Assembly: GCF_037975245.1 (NCBI RefSeq)
Contig: NC_092576.1
Coordinates: 44,023,611-44,087,610 of the forward strand
Source: Apostichopus japonicus
Lineage: Eukaryota > Echinodermata > Holothuroidea > Aspidochirotida > Stichopodidae
Length of the DNA: 64,000 nucleotides
Direction of reading: 5' to 3'
Every line of letters starts with the position of its first letter. The stretch's first letter is position 1. The position numbers and the translations under genes were made by a program. Shown here piece by piece: positions 12,540-26,619 of this stretch. The notes beneath the pieces were generated by a model that worked only from the letters and a program-made list of their open reading frames with translations, was not told the origin of the DNA and searched no databases.

Positions 12540-15500
12540 AAATGTAGATAAGTACATGGATTCATCTGCTTGGAAAGTGTAAGGAGGAAATTTTGCCAAT
12601 TTTAAGGAAAGATCCTCTCTCACCAGGATTGTTTAAGTGAGATGGATTTGTAATATATTCACTCAAAGTTCAAAATTCAAGGATTAGATAAAGTTTCAAA
12701 CATCAAAATTTCTGATTGACCAGAGCTCTTTGAACCTCAGTTGTTGTTGGTTTCTCTTTTGTGAGTAATTTCCTTTCATACTAAGAACCAAAGCTGGCAG
12801 TATACATCGTTTGAAGACGAAATTGTTGCCACCAATGTCACATGCATGTCAAACTCACCAGAGAGTGCAAATGTCTGGGTTCAAAGTATTTATTAACACA
12901 TCCAACAGTGTACAGTAACTACGACGTGTTTCTCTATAGTACAACCTACTATAACACAAAATTACTGTATTCCTACTGATTTCACACGAACGATCTCTTC
13001 GTTTATCGGTGGCCTTTGAAATCAGCCTCAGAACAAACCACTATTGCTTCGACTAAAATAGAATATCTAAAATTAAAAAAGACAAATGTCAGAAGGAACG
13101 ACTGGTAACAGTTTATGCTGTAAATACATCTCTTCGTGTCAAGCTTTGCTCTTTTGACGGAAGTACTATAAGTTTAGCAGGCCGTTGCACAGCCTTTAGT
13201 GTATTGTCAAGTAAGTCTTTAAGCGGCTGCAAGGATTTCTAAAGTGAGGACTTAGCAGTGAAACAAAGATGGTGTCCTTGGTGCCAAGGACATTGTCTGA
13301 GAGAGAATCTTTTTCCTCTCTGGATTCCCTTGTCAATAACACTAGGACTGTATCCCTTGTTTGATCATTCATACATCTTCTTCATCTGTCCCCCCCCCCG
13401 AGCAGGGAAATCCCCACACCCCTTTCTGCCTACAACCCTTTGTAGGGTCCTGCATAATGCCACACGATGATGTACAGTAAGGAAGTAATAAAGTTACAGG
13501 TAGTCTGATTAATTTTCTTAGATTGTGGAAATATGTGGTATCTTACAGTGTTAAATTTGTGAAGTTACAACAGTACCGTGTAACAAGGTTATTGTTTATA
13601 CATGTGCAGTACTGTAGGCCTGTCATATATTAGGTGTAGCTAAAACTGTACTTTAATATGTTAATTTTTTTCGTTTACATATAACAGTAGTTTTGTTGTA
13701 GTGTATACTGTACCATACTGTACTGTATCATTCAAATTCATGCTTTATAAGTTTAAACTGCTTGCTTTTCATCTTAGCAGCTTTGTTTTCCTCTATGTTT
13801 GGTTTTTGTTAAGTTATTTATTACACAGTATCACGTATTATGTACATTGGAATGTATTTGTGACGTGCAAAATTATTTTACTCTGTTATGAATAGTTTTA
13901 AAAATCTGTACCGAGCATTTCTTGCTATTCATGAAAGGACAAGGATTCTGGCTTCTCACAATGAATTCATGCTCTGGCAACTTGCAGTAATTTATGCCCA
14001 AATCTATTGAATTCAGTTGAGTTTTAAGCAAGCCTATTGTACTCATAGTTCAGTGTTCAATAAGACTACTGTACCATAACTATCGGGCATACCATGCAGT
14101 AAGCATGGGTGGAAATCTATTTGCTATACAATTGAAAAGTTGGGGGGGGGGGGCTACTATTTACTTGATTTTGGATTGCTATGTAGAGGACCTAAAGTGT
14201 ATTATATTTCCAGTCCATACCAACTGTTTATCACGTTCAATTTATACATTTTTCTTAGAACAGTTTTAAGAGAGCTGTAAAGGCCCACAGTCTTGGGTTG
14301 AAAATATATTGCATGTGATACAGGTAACTACTGCCAATGAATAGTTTAGTATGAAAAATGTCATCCAGGCTCTCTCATAACTAGTAAAATTGAATAGTAC
14401 CGCAGATGTTGGCAAGATACTTAATGATGAAATATTATCTTGTGTAGTTAACGCTGAATTAAACCTTCGGATGTGATCTGGGTGTGCTTGTACAGTATGG
14501 GTACTGGCCTCAAATATGGACTTTTCACTGGTTAGATAGCCTGTGGATTATCTGCTGTATGCCACTGGTAGCCAAAAGGAAAAATTGCAATCCCGATTTG
14601 TCTGTCAGTAGAAAATTTAGGGACGTAAAGACATTACTGTATATACAGTATGGTACAGTACTAAGTCGACTAGGAATCATCTTAGAAAAGAGGCCAATTT
14701 TCAGGGATTTTCCCGATTTTGAAATTTGGTTTCGGCTCCACAGGATCTTCCGTCCCAGTTGAAACAGGCATGAACTTTTCCACAAATTTCTAATTATTAT
14801 CCTAACACACTGTAGCATACGCAAATTGGAGCCTATACCGAATTTTTTTTCTCTGGATTTTCATAAAGTCTTAACTTTATCTTAGATAGTCTTTGGGACA
14901 TCCAAATCCCTACAACTTTCAGACCTTAGGGGCAAATGCTGCTGGCATCCCTGCGATTTTAATTTACTGCTTCTACTGTACAGTATCAGCAAATATGAGT
15001 AGGCTGCTCTCAAAAGCACACAGTAGTTATTGATGTGCGTCGTAATTCAAAAACATGACAGCAAGTGAGAACTTGATTTTAGCCTGAAGATTTTATAAAC
15101 TCTGGCCCTTATTTTTTTTTTTATAGCTGGCTAAAATAACAAAATTCTAAGCCAGGGGGATGGTCATTTTCTTCTTGCTTAGCATTAGGGATTATATGCC
15201 AGAACAGTTCCTCTTAAAGCCACACGTATGCACATAACTGTCTCTTAGTCTCTAGCAGATTGTGTTGACCAATGTCAAAAACATAGTGAAGCTCTTAGAC
15301 AAAAACAAATATACATATATCTACATCCATCATTAAGGCAAGAAGTAATCATAACATAAAGGAATTAAAAACCTCTGCAAATTGTTTGCAACTGATGTGT
15401 AAGTTTCAAAAAGATTAATAGAAAACATAAATTTTCTTCTTTTTACACTTAGCTAACTACATGTTTGTGATGTGATGATCACAGTGTAGGTTTTCATGCA

Positions 15501-18500
15501 AGATCTATGAATGGCCTCTCTTGCTTCCGTTGTGGTAATTTATTCTGCACGGTTGACTAATTATTTAGATTTCTCTTTCTTTGTAATAACAATTAGACCC
15601 AAACCACTGCCCCACACCCTCTGCAAAGGTACTTTTTAAGAAAAAGTCACCCAGGAAAGAACCTGGGCACGAAAACCAAACTACCAAACGACTGATCCGC
15701 TCTCAGCCCCAGTCCCCTTGCATCGGGACTGTGACTGTGTGATCATCGTCAGGTGTGTATCACCATTCCCTAAGGGAACCCTCTGCAAAGGAGTACAGTA
15801 TGTATGTGTGTCTCAATAGGTTCGTCCAGTTTAAGAGACCAGCTCACTAACAAGGCACTGGGCTTTAGTGTATGACAATAAGGGCTCGTCATGGTCAGCC
15901 AAGTAATACGGTCCTTCTTTTGTTATTCAGACAGTGTCACGCACTACTGGTTTCTCTAAGTGTAGGTTTGGTACACACTGTTACCAACAATGCAAGACCA
16001 TTATGCATGCATCTAGTGCAGTGCAAAAGGCCTCAGGTATGCAGCAGTGAGTGGTACAAAATCGGTCACACTCACACACGTGTGTGTATAAACCACAATT
16101 GTTCAATGGTAAACAGGGTGTGGGCTACTGAATTTGGACTCTGTTGATGACAGTGTAGCCGGGTTAAAGATCTAGGCCAGGGTTGTTCTTGGGGGATCTA
16201 TTTCTTGGATGGAAAGGAGTGCAGTGGTTGGGGGGTGGGGGGGGGGAAGGTGGGGAGAGGGGTGGAGGTATCAGAATTTGTAATGGGGAGGGTGATACTA
16301 TTCAAAACAGTCATCTAGCTATGGCTATTTTGCTTTGGGTGTAAAGTCAAGAATTGTATTATTGCCTTGATAGGTGTTACAGTTGGCATACGTGTACAAT
16401 GGGCACCTGGGTGGGGGGTGGGGGTTGGGGTGGGGGTTGGGGTGGGTGTCGCGACAAAGAGTGCCATTCTACAAAAATGTTGAAAAAATGCAACCAGTTC
16501 AATCAATCCAAAAATTCTTGGAGAAGCATCCAATGATGGTAGCTTCTTCACATAAATTTGTAATACAGTTTACATATAGTTTTAGTTTACATAGTTTAGT
16601 TTTAGTTTGCATCTACAGTATAGTTTAGTTTTATTTTCAGAGACCCAAGGATCAGGAAGCCTCACAGTAGTTCATTCGAGGCCCCTATCCGTGTTAGGTC
16701 TTGTGCAGTACTGTACTTTAAACCTGACCCTGTACATACTGTACAGTATGCTGTCATTACCAATACCTGGCATAGTAGTCCTGCACATCAGAGGCCAGTT
16801 TACTTTCACTATATCCATCTTACAAGTTACTGTACCAATTTGAAAACCTGTACTGTACAAGTTATTACTGTAACAAGTACCTAATGTATATATCTGCTTC
16901 AGTATAGGCCTATATAGTAGTGGCACCATCCACAGTATCAAGTACCCACTTCACTCTGTACAGATACTGTGTAGTAAGTGTTACAGTATTGTTCAACTTC
17001 ACTACCAGGCACTTATAGGACACTCCATACTGTACTAGGTCACTGCTATTGTACCAGGCCCTTCAAACAGTTGCTTAAATACCAGTAGAAACATCCCTCT
17101 CTGCCACTTCTATCTACTTTATTATTTTGTAAATTACTAGTCTCTTGTTTATAAAGTTGAATACTTCTCTCAAGTATTTGTCCTTTTCACTACAGATTGC
17201 ATCAAGTATTGTGTTGTCCGTCCGTGTCAGAAATAACCCAGACCTTGATTTACTTTCACATGCTACCTGTTTTTAATTGTCTGTGTAATTGCTTTATAGT
17301 CATAATGCAAATACTAGGGCATTTAATCCTTTCACTTGAAGGGTTCAAAAAGTAATTTACTCTAGATGCATTCACAGTATTTAAAGGGTGTGAAGACTCA
17401 CGCTAAAAGAAAGGTCTAATGCCGGTAATCTGACCTAGTTTCGAATGAGGTGTAACAGAAGTGTTAAACACCACCATCGATCCCACAAAATACACACACA
17501 GCTTGCTACCGTCGGTAGTTAGACACTAGTGTACTGTACAGTCAGTACATACAGCTGCGGTCAATACCCACAGCACAGTGTATAAATGATACAGCAATGG
17601 ACATCTCAGGTCCAGCTCAAGATAACAAGGTATCACGTTTCATTACTGTCTGCATTTTGTAGCGTCAAGAACAAAACGTCACTTGCAAGCAACAGAAAGT
17701 TAACTTTTTCAGATGGCCGCACGCAGATTGGGGAGAGTCTTCAATGCCTTTAAGCCAGGACTCTTGCATTGTTATAATATGTTTATTAATTAATACTGTA
17801 ATGATTGCTGACTGTTCACAAAAGGAACGAAGGAAGTAAAAGAAGGCTGGTTCCATTTAACTAGCGATGAACATTGTGCAACATAAATTTAATTTCTGGG
17901 GCAGATCTTTGTGATATATTTCGTTTGAGACGTCACATTGTATTTTTCCAATTGCCAAAACAAACGTTGATAAGTTTGAAACTCTAGAGATTAAAACTAT
18001 ATGGCTCCCTAAGTTTACTGTATGTGTACCTGTCTCCCCACAATCTCAGCACTTTTGCTGTACCGTCTCTGGAGTGAACTGGTAACCTTTTCAGGTCGGA
18101 AGAAAAGTAAGAGAAAGTGAGTTATTTATAAGTTCTGTCTTTGCTGCAGAAACCATCAGAAACCATCGGGCCTTCTTCCTTATATTGCAGTACAAGTGTA
18201 CAGCTGTAAGCATCTTTCAATCAAATTAGGAGGAAATATATACAGCCATTAAATACTCTGAAAGGATTGTGATAATAGTTTTAAGCACTTCTTGGATGTT
18301 GGACTGCAGTCATTGCTGTAGGCTACAACTACAGTTCTGCCATGGGTGACTGTTTTGGAGGTTGACGCGACTGAAACACTCGGACACCTTTGCGATACTT
18401 TCTGAACTCATCAGCAAGAGTGATCTAAACTGTTCTGTTAGTTTGCAAAACTTCAGATGTTAACCGCATGAGTTTGTGCTATAAGCTGTCCAGAACCAAC

Positions 18501-20510
18501 CCCCCCCCCTCCTTCCCCCTGTTTTTTACCTAAAATCTATTTTTCTTGGACAACCAGATATATGCTCTTCGGACAAACCAAAATGTAAAGTTCTGTTTGT
18601 CTTCCGATGGGGTCAACAAGAACCCCCTCCCCCACCTCACCCCCCCCCCAAGAAAGGTTAAAATTTTGCCCTGCAATCTATAGTGGCAGGATTGTATTCT
18701 GCCTGTATCATAACTACAGTAGTATAGTGTAGTATAGTATAGTATAGTATGTACACAATACATGTTTATGTACTTCATGAGGCGTGAAGCCTCGGGGATT
18801 TTAAACCCAATGTCCAGTGATAAACTTGTAACTTTCTGTAAATTTCATGAATTTAATGTTTTCCTTGCAGTCCTATCTTAACTAATAAACTACCCAATTA
18901 TTACTGTACCTTGATCTATGATAATTACTCATTAAAAGTGAAATCTAAATTTTCAAACTGAGGATGTATACTATCCCTCTTATTTTCAATTTGTTACTTC
19001 CGTTTGAACTATTCAACCAAATTCATCAACTTTCATTTTAAGTTTTTTTAGTTTACAATTTATGATTTTTTTTCCCTTCCCACATAAGTTCTGAATTTGT
19101 GTTAAAATTCTGATATTGTTGCAAGCCATATATATAAATTGAGTGGATGGTAAATTTTAATGCTACAGATATATTTAATTAATTGCTAAAACAGTCTATA
19201 GATTTAATATATAAGTATCCCACTTCTATTCTAGTCACCAATATTTCTATATGTACAGTACAGGTCTACATTAAATGTGTACAGCTGAGATCTTTAACTG
19301 ATTTGGCAACCAGCAAATAAATGTAATTGATACTGTAAAATACTTCAGTCTTGCATGTAAAGTATAATTAAGTTGCATAATTATGGAATTCAATATTTTC
19401 ATACTGTGTTACACTGGGAGTGTGTCTGTTTATTTTATATATGAGAAATAGGCCTTAAAAGGCCTTTAGAGTGCTCAGCAAATCTCAGTGTACCTTACAG
19501 TACTACTTTATGTAGGGACATTGTTATAAAATAACGGATATGTGAAATTATGGCTGCTATACCATTTGGAAGAGAAAATTCTTGACAAATTCAAAATTGG
19601 CAGGTAGTGTATGTGTGTACACCGAGTTCCCGAGTATCGGCCAGCCTTTTACTGATCACCAACCCAGTTCTGAGTGTACCATCCTGTGTAAACACAGCAT
19701 ACAGTGGGCCTACTAAAGTGAGTATGGTACGGTAGCCCCAGTGGCCATAACACTAGACATCAGTACATACTTTACCATGGTACACTAAAGTACTCTTGCT
19801 GATGTTAGAGCTAAAATGGCAGTCTTTGTAACCAAACCGATTGAAGGTAAACACCGATATAAGGTCAGAATGACGCACCGATCAGCTATAATAGTTACAA
19901 AAAATTTGGCTTGAACAGTCAGAAACAGTCGAAACCTGTCAGAAACAGTTGAAACCTATCTGCATTATTGCATGGTATCTGAGTAATTATTGTCCGCATA
20001 CATATACACAGTCAATACGTAGCCTACCAGGCCTGTTATGTTAGCCCTATTCAAGCATGGTGATCGACTACATATAAACACCATTAATCTTAGTAAATTC
20101 TGTACACTGCATGCTGTTATACCAGTAACCCTACAGAAGGGGTTATTATGGGCATTGGTATGTACCAGGATACATGCACAGTATTATAATATTGTACACT
20201 TTTATGTGCAGTGTCTATACTGGAAACTTTGGACTGGGTGGTGTCACAAACACTGATTTCATTTTATCAAGGTTCGGTCTTGAGGTATTTGTACTAACGT
20301 GTGTACAGGCAGTTTCTGAGAAGGTCTGACTCAAGTGAAACCAAAACTATGTGCATACACATTCTGTAAACTATATAAACATTTCCTGTATCTGTGTTTA
20401 TGTATTCAACAGGGAAGAACAACGCCACAATATTTCCTGTCTTTCATTAAGTCCAATGTGTTGAAAGTCTACTACAGGGTAATGGAAATGAGCATCATTA
20501 AAACTTAATT
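12540..20510. other. Intergenic, no gene seen; palindromic TACTGTAC-type words common
   Basis: No supported gene. TACTGTAC, TACAGTA and related self-complementary words recur (for example 13705-13730, 16730-16750, 17530-17550). A G-rich block lies at 16215-16270 and a quadruplex-like one at 16409-16448. A (GTATA)n run is at 18715-18750. A 150-bp stretch at 19715-19870 is related to 20725-20870. Confidence 0.5.
16409..16448 (+). other. G-quadruplex-prone block
   Basis: Six or more runs of three to six G separated by T or TT in 40 bases. The pattern fits intramolecular G-quadruplex formation. A less regular G-rich block lies 150 bp upstream. No gene is near enough to suggest a role. Confidence 0.7.
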
Positions 20511-20513
20511 TGT

Positions 20514-20700
20514 GCCAGGTATTGTTACGGTTCGATGCCAAAGTAGGCAGCCTCTAGCACGCACACTTTAATTCTGCCAGGTATTGTTACGGTCCGATGC
20601 CAAAGTAGGCAGCCTCTAGCACGCAGATTTAATTCTACCAGGTATTGTTACGGTCCAATACCAAATGAAGGGAGTCTCCTAGAATTTACAGTCTAAAGGC
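20514..20700 (+). repeat. 62-bp tandem repeat, three copies, with a fourth copy at 20880
   Basis: Units begin at 20514, 20576 and 20637 with (G/A)CCAGGTATTGTTACGGT, then CGATGCCAAAGTAGGCAG. The third is diverged in its second half. A separated copy starts at 20880. The first two copies are nearly identical, indicating recent duplication. Confidence 0.85.
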
Positions 20701-21474
20701 ATACTGGCATACTACTGTACATACTGTAAGTATGATAGGCCCCAGTGGCTATAAAACTAGATTCAAGTAGGTCTTTTATTATGGGTACACTAATTTTGCC
20801 AATCTATAGCTAAAACTGCAAGGTTTGGTGAGCAAAACAGTTTTAGCTTTAAGACCAAGAATGTCAAACATTTAATCGTGCCAGGTATTGTTACGGTCCA
20901 ATATAATGCCAATTAGGGAGTCTCTGAATCTTTGGGCCAACGATGCATTGACGTGCTGTGCTTACAATTCAGTAACTATGGTAACAGGTGTTTGTTTGGT
21001 CCAATCAAAAGGTTTCTTTCATGTTATAATCAATTCCTGCAATTTTCATTCATTAATGTCAATTCCAAATATTCATTGATTAGAATGCATTAGTGCACAC
21101 GCTTAATACAGGTTCAGTCGTTCCTTTGTGTGATCATGATGGTGACGTAGGGATGGAGTGACTATTGTTCAAACTTTAATTCATATAGTAACTTGTGTTA
21201 ATGAAGCACTATACAACACATGTTACAAACCTATACTGTACATGGTTATTCTGTATGTGTTTTACAGGGTGTTTTACAGGGTGGTGGAAAATGGTTATAA
21301 ATTATGGTACACTAGCTCGGCTAGCTTTTGAAGTCTTGAAATAAAATTTTAAAAATGTTAACAAATTGCAATTATGTCGTACAGGTTGATTCACATTGTA
21401 GTGAGTAGTAAGTACATACAGTTAGCACGTTGATTCCTACATGACTTCATGTACAGTAATTAAATTGCACTTAC

Positions 21475-21790
21475 CTTGTACTATACAAAATGCCGTTTAG
21501 TGATTGTACTATGTATTTAACCTTGTAGTGTTTTACTATACAATTACCTTACTATACTATACAATAACCCTATTGTACTATACAATTAGTATTGTAGTTA
21601 ACTTATTATAGTGGTATTGTAGTATTATACTGTGCAATAACCTTACTGTACGATTCAATTACGTCATTGTACAGTTCTATACCTTTTAGTGTTGTACTAT
21701 ATACAATTACATTACTATTCTATACAATTACCCAAATTGTACTATGTAGATACAATAACCTTGTAGTGTTTTACTAGATACAATTTCAAT
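21475..21790 (+). repeat. Degenerate TACTATACAATTAC repeat
   Basis: Irregular 25-50 bp units contain TACTATACAATTAC or TAGTGTTGTACTAT variants. It is simple-repeat derived with no coding potential. Confidence 0.7.
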
Positions 21791-24780
21791 GTTCTAACAA
21801 AGTCACACATTATAGGAGCTGCACTATAAGCTGCATTCACAGCTATATGTATTTATATCAAGCCCTTCATTTACATTTCTATTACCATCAACTTTAGAGA
21901 TATTGGTACATGTACAGTATATACATACACTGATAGGGTTATGGCCTTGATAATTATGTGTATCCTGTCTGAGTATCAACAGGTATATGTCTGATCCCAC
22001 ATAATTTAAATAAGTGACTATAAATATCCAGTTAGCTTAACTGATATCCACAATTTTAGCTAGACTGCTGAACTTTTGACCCTTGACCCCTGCATGAATG
22101 ACTTTTTTGATTTATCAGATTGAGATTATGAAGTTGACCTGTTACCCCCAGCTGCTGTGTCTACACATGTACTACATATAGCAGTAATACACTATAAATA
22201 GTGTAGAGAGCTACTGTACACTAAATAAAATGCTCATATTCCAGAGCTGTGCCATTCCTGGAAGAGTTGAATAATCCCCCCCCCCTCCCATCCATTCCTC
22301 CCCCTCTCACCTCCAAAGAGAAGAATCTAGCTAAATTTTCATTTTCATATTTAAGAATGTATGCAAATTTGGCCCTTTAGCTTCAAGTGTTGGCAATAAA
22401 TTTTGGAACAGTGACTTTAATTATGCCTCAAGATACAGTAGATTGATTTAGTTCAGTTATTAATAATGAATCAGGGCAAATACAGCGTCACTGGATGGTT
22501 ATTAAAAAAATAAAAATAAATTATATTTTTACATTTTTATTTTCAACTATATATTCTACCAACCAATGTGTGTCTACAGTGTTGCTTCTTCGAAGATAAT
22601 TTATCCTAAAAACATTTTTTAGCACCGTTCCTCTCCAGAGGATGGGACCATTCCTGTCTACAGGTCTTACACTGCCCTCATGGTACTCTTAACACTGTAT
22701 GCTTCTGAACCACACCCAGAGAATAGATCTACGTAACGAAATTAATATCTAAAAATTCTCCACGGTCATGAAAAATCTCTTTTTACGGACACAGACCATG
22801 CAACAAGTACTGTCCTATTGCTATTCATATCTAATGGTGAGTACTGTACAGTACTTGGTACAATATATTACAGAGCTAAAAGCTATATTAGTTACTGTAC
22901 CGATGTCTATAAGCATACATCTATGGGTTGTTTGACAATGCAAACTGTAGCAAGAAACAGGTTCTGTGGTGTACATAGTGGTACGAAGCATACACCTGGC
23001 AAAGCTATATAACGGCTAATTTATGCACGCTTTAAGATAATTCATGCGAGCTTTTAAAGAGGGCATCCCAGCGATCATGTTTGCTTTGAAGGGAAGTTAA
23101 ATATAACCAAGAGCTAGGTCTTTAATGATGTTGGCAAGTAACGACATTTCCGACTAAATCATGCGTTAATTGGTAGATTTAATTGACTGTATAGAACTAT
23201 GAAATGAGAAGCATGGTGGTTAAGGTTACAAATTTAGCCAGTGAGGTGAAAGACATTGCTTTTACCCACTTTCACCAATGTGATATGCAGCCTGGGGATA
23301 ATCTTTTCGAAAATCGAATTTGAACGCAAGTTGTATAGAGTAGTGGTAGTTGGTATATTAATCTTGTTTAAATCTTAAATAATGAGTATTCATACAGGAA
23401 ATATATGTCTGTAGGATTCAAATAAGGAGAAGCCTATGTCATGGGTAGTCTTTCAAATAATTTCAACTTTTCTGAATTATTAATTCTTATGTTTCATCTT
23501 CGAGAATGTCGTCGCAAAAGAATTTAATCAGTCTTAATGTCTCCTCTACAAATTTAATGATTCATATCTGCCAGAAAAGTAAAAAGAACCAAAAAAAGAA
23601 AAAACAAAGGCTGATTGTATTTTGAATCCACTTTCTCTCACTAGATTTGTAAATTGGATTTGAATAGCTCATCAGCTTTGCTTCTTAGCTTACTTGTCTC
23701 CTCGTAACCGTAGCACTTTCTTCCATGCCCTAGAGTAAACATTTGGGCAGGATTAGAAATTTATTTTCAGTTCACTGTGCGTCCCATTGAGTTTGAGAGT
23801 TCTAGCAAGTGCCATAGACGTACAGCAAAAGCAATCATAAAAGCAGAACAAATTGAGAAGGTTTTTACAGGTTTCTCAGTTGTTTGTTTGTTCCTTCACG
23901 CCCAGATTAAAGTCCAAATTTGACCAGGTATGAAAAGATAAATATCAGTGGAAGGTTTGAGCAAACTAAATATATGAAATAACCCGAGCAGAAGGCCTCA
24001 ATTTTTGTTCTATAGATGATTAATTATTTGCCAGCCTCAAGGGCGCTTGTTTCGTCTACAGGTAGGCCACAAGCTACTGTAACTACAAATGGAAGCACTG
24101 AAGGGGCCATAAGGGAGGTACCCTTGGTATTCTTGGATACTGTGGGACATAGCATTAAGTACTTTATATTGTCATGTATTGTGGAGTGATCGTGATGGTC
24201 TAGATGTTTTCATAAATGAAGTTTCCTGGCTCATTAATTAATTCATTAATTCATTAAAAAAATCAATTTGAATATAGACATTTACATAGTTCTTTATAAG
24301 TGCATTGTTCAATGGATGAAAGATTGACAACTAAATTAAAAAAAAAATAGCACAGATATATATATAGGACACCTCCACACAGATGTTGACCCCCCCCCCA
24401 CCTAGGGCCCCATCCCCACTCATTTTCTTTATTAAGTATAATACTATACAAGTAACCTTTCTAAAGCTTTTGTCATGAGAAGCAGGTAAAGTGATGTATT
24501 TCATTCAGATATTTTCTCATATACATAGTTGTTCAATACTGTATAGGTTGTAAACTTGTACATACAGTACAGTACATATATGTAGTACACCAGCTGTGCG
24601 TACAGACAAGGCCTTTTAAATTAGGTTGTTGTTGAAGTGTGCCTAAGTAGCTCGCTCAAAATGAAATCCGAGGCATGGACCTCACAAGTTTTTGGATCTT
24701 ATTGGGCACTGTGACAGGTACACTGGGACCTATAGTGTATTTAACACTTCTCCAGTACCAATCGCCCTACCCTTTCCTAC
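21791..24780. other. Intergenic, no gene seen
   Basis: AT-rich, no supported open frame. A C tract is at 22278-22287 and another at 24390-24400, and an ATTAATTAATTCATTAATTC run lies near 24235-24255. Confidence 0.5.
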
Positions 24781-24794
24781 CCCACCCATTTTTC

Positions 24795-25360
24795 TCATAG
24801 CATAGTACATAAAGTACATAGTATTTACATAGTAGGTAGTTTATGCATAGTAGTACTGTACATAGTGTCTAGAGTACATGTACTGTACTGTATCTAGTAT
24901 ACATAGTTCATTATCTACATTTTACGTAGTCTCTGCATAGTACATGGTATCTATCCAGTACATAGTACTGTATATACATAGTACAGATCTACATACATAG
25001 TATCCATGTGTATATAGTATCTACATAGTTTCTACATGAACACATAGTAGATCTACATAGTACTGTATCTAGCATTACATAGTACATACTGTATACTATG
25101 TACATAGTATTTACATACTTACGTAGTATCTACATAGTACATGTACTGTATCTAATATCACATAGTACATAGTATCTACATTGTATGTAGTCTCTGCATA
25201 GTACATGGTATCTATACAGTAGATAGTACTGCATCTAGGATTAGATAGTACAGTATCTGTACATAGTATCTACATCATAGATAGTACTGTATCTAGTATC
25301 TACATGTTTAATTTATCTAGATAGTATAGTAAATAGTGCATATTACAGTATATATAGTAC
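24795..25360 (+). repeat. ACATAGTATCTACATAGTAC microsatellite-like array (about 560 bp)
   Basis: Long array of interchanging 10-11 bp words ACATAGTACT, ACATAGTATC and TCTACATAGT with irregular spacing. ATAG and TACATG words dominate and the DNA is nearly free of C outside the TC/AC dinucleotides. It looks like a decayed satellite or minisatellite. Confidence 0.85.
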
Positions 25361-25935
25361 ATAGATACATTGGTGGAACCCTCTACATCTTGTTAGTTTG
25401 CTCTGGCATTAAACTCATTGAACCATTCTCTCTGGCCCTTGTAGAATATAAAATAACTCAAACTACACAACACAGTACTACAGTGTGTAGTACTATTGGA
25501 GTTCACTACAAACTGAAACTGTACCTGATAATATCATTCGTGCTAGCAACAGCTGGACATCCTATCTAGTCGTCATGTGAGCGATCCTGAATTATTATGA
25601 TTCTTGTTTGTCTCATTTTATTTTTTATTACTGAGCCTATTCCGTGGGTGAGTCTGAAATGTAAACACTTGGCAATACGAAAGGACTTATCCGTACCTGA
25701 AGTGTTTTCTGTACGGTCATATAATATGTAAGTATGACAGTTATGTACAAATATGACAGTAAAGATGCCACACTCATACATACAGTATAGTACCAAACTG
25801 TTGTACATATATGGTAGTGTTTGCATGCCGGGTATCCGGGTACCTGGGTATCCACCGACGCGATACTACCCGGTTCCTAATTTATTACCCAATTCCTACG
25901 CAAAGTGTGATTTTTTTTTTCTTCTTGCGAACTGG

Positions 25936-26120
25936 TGGTTAGGCAAGATTTTACCATTAACTTAGTATGGTGTTAGGCTACCATGTGGTGGAAGATAACA
26001 GCAATAACGAAAGTATTCCATGGATATCTTCTAACAATTTCAGCGATTAATTTCAGCCAAAAAATAGATGGTTAGGCCAGATTTCCCCATTGACTTAGTG
26101 TGGTGTTAGGCTACCATGTG
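25936..26120 (+). repeat. Direct repeat of about 55 bp, spacing 134 bp
   Basis: TGGTTAGGCAAGATTTTACC at 25936 and TGGTTAGGCCAGATTTCCCC at 26070 both continue to GGTGTTAGGCTACCATGTGG. It is a local duplication without coding content. Confidence 0.75.
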
Positions 26121-26286
26121 GAAGAAATTGAAAGAATTCTCACAATTCTTATTTTTCCATTTGTTTATTTCATAGAAGGATAGACTGACAATGTTATTAA
26201 TGGATTATAGACGGGATAACTAAACAATAATAATCTCAAGTGGCTTTTACTGAATATTATATTTTGTCTTAAAGATCTGCTTTATT

Positions 26287-26619
26287 GGCTTCTATTATAG
26301 CACGCTATAGCAAGGAAAGTTTTGTGAGTACGCAATCGACCTGCCACGGTCGTAAATCGATCTCAGGCCTTACAATTAGCCTGCATAGCTGCTTAACACT
26401 GTTAGACTCTTTGTGTAAACAATGTGTGGAAATATGTTCATGTCTACAGTGTATCATACACCATAATCATACACCATTCACACAAAGACCCTCATACAAG
26501 AAACAATATGTGGCAGGCGTTGCAGACTAATTGGTAAAAAGAGGTCATTTTACCACCAAGGCAGGTCGATTACGTAATCTCAAGAAACTTTTCCATGATA
26601 GCGTGCTATAGTTGGGGCC
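26287..26619. mobile_element. Foldback MITE, GGCCCC...TATAGCACGCTAT ends, copy 1
   Basis: The left arm (26287-26345) contains TATAGCACGCTAT, AAGTTTTGTGAG and AATCGACCTGCC. The right arm (26558-26619) is its inverted match (GGCAGGTCGATTACG, ATAGCGTGCTATA, TTGGGGCC). The arms are about 55 bp at roughly 80 percent identity. A related end occurs at 38513. Target duplication is not clear. Confidence 0.7.
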
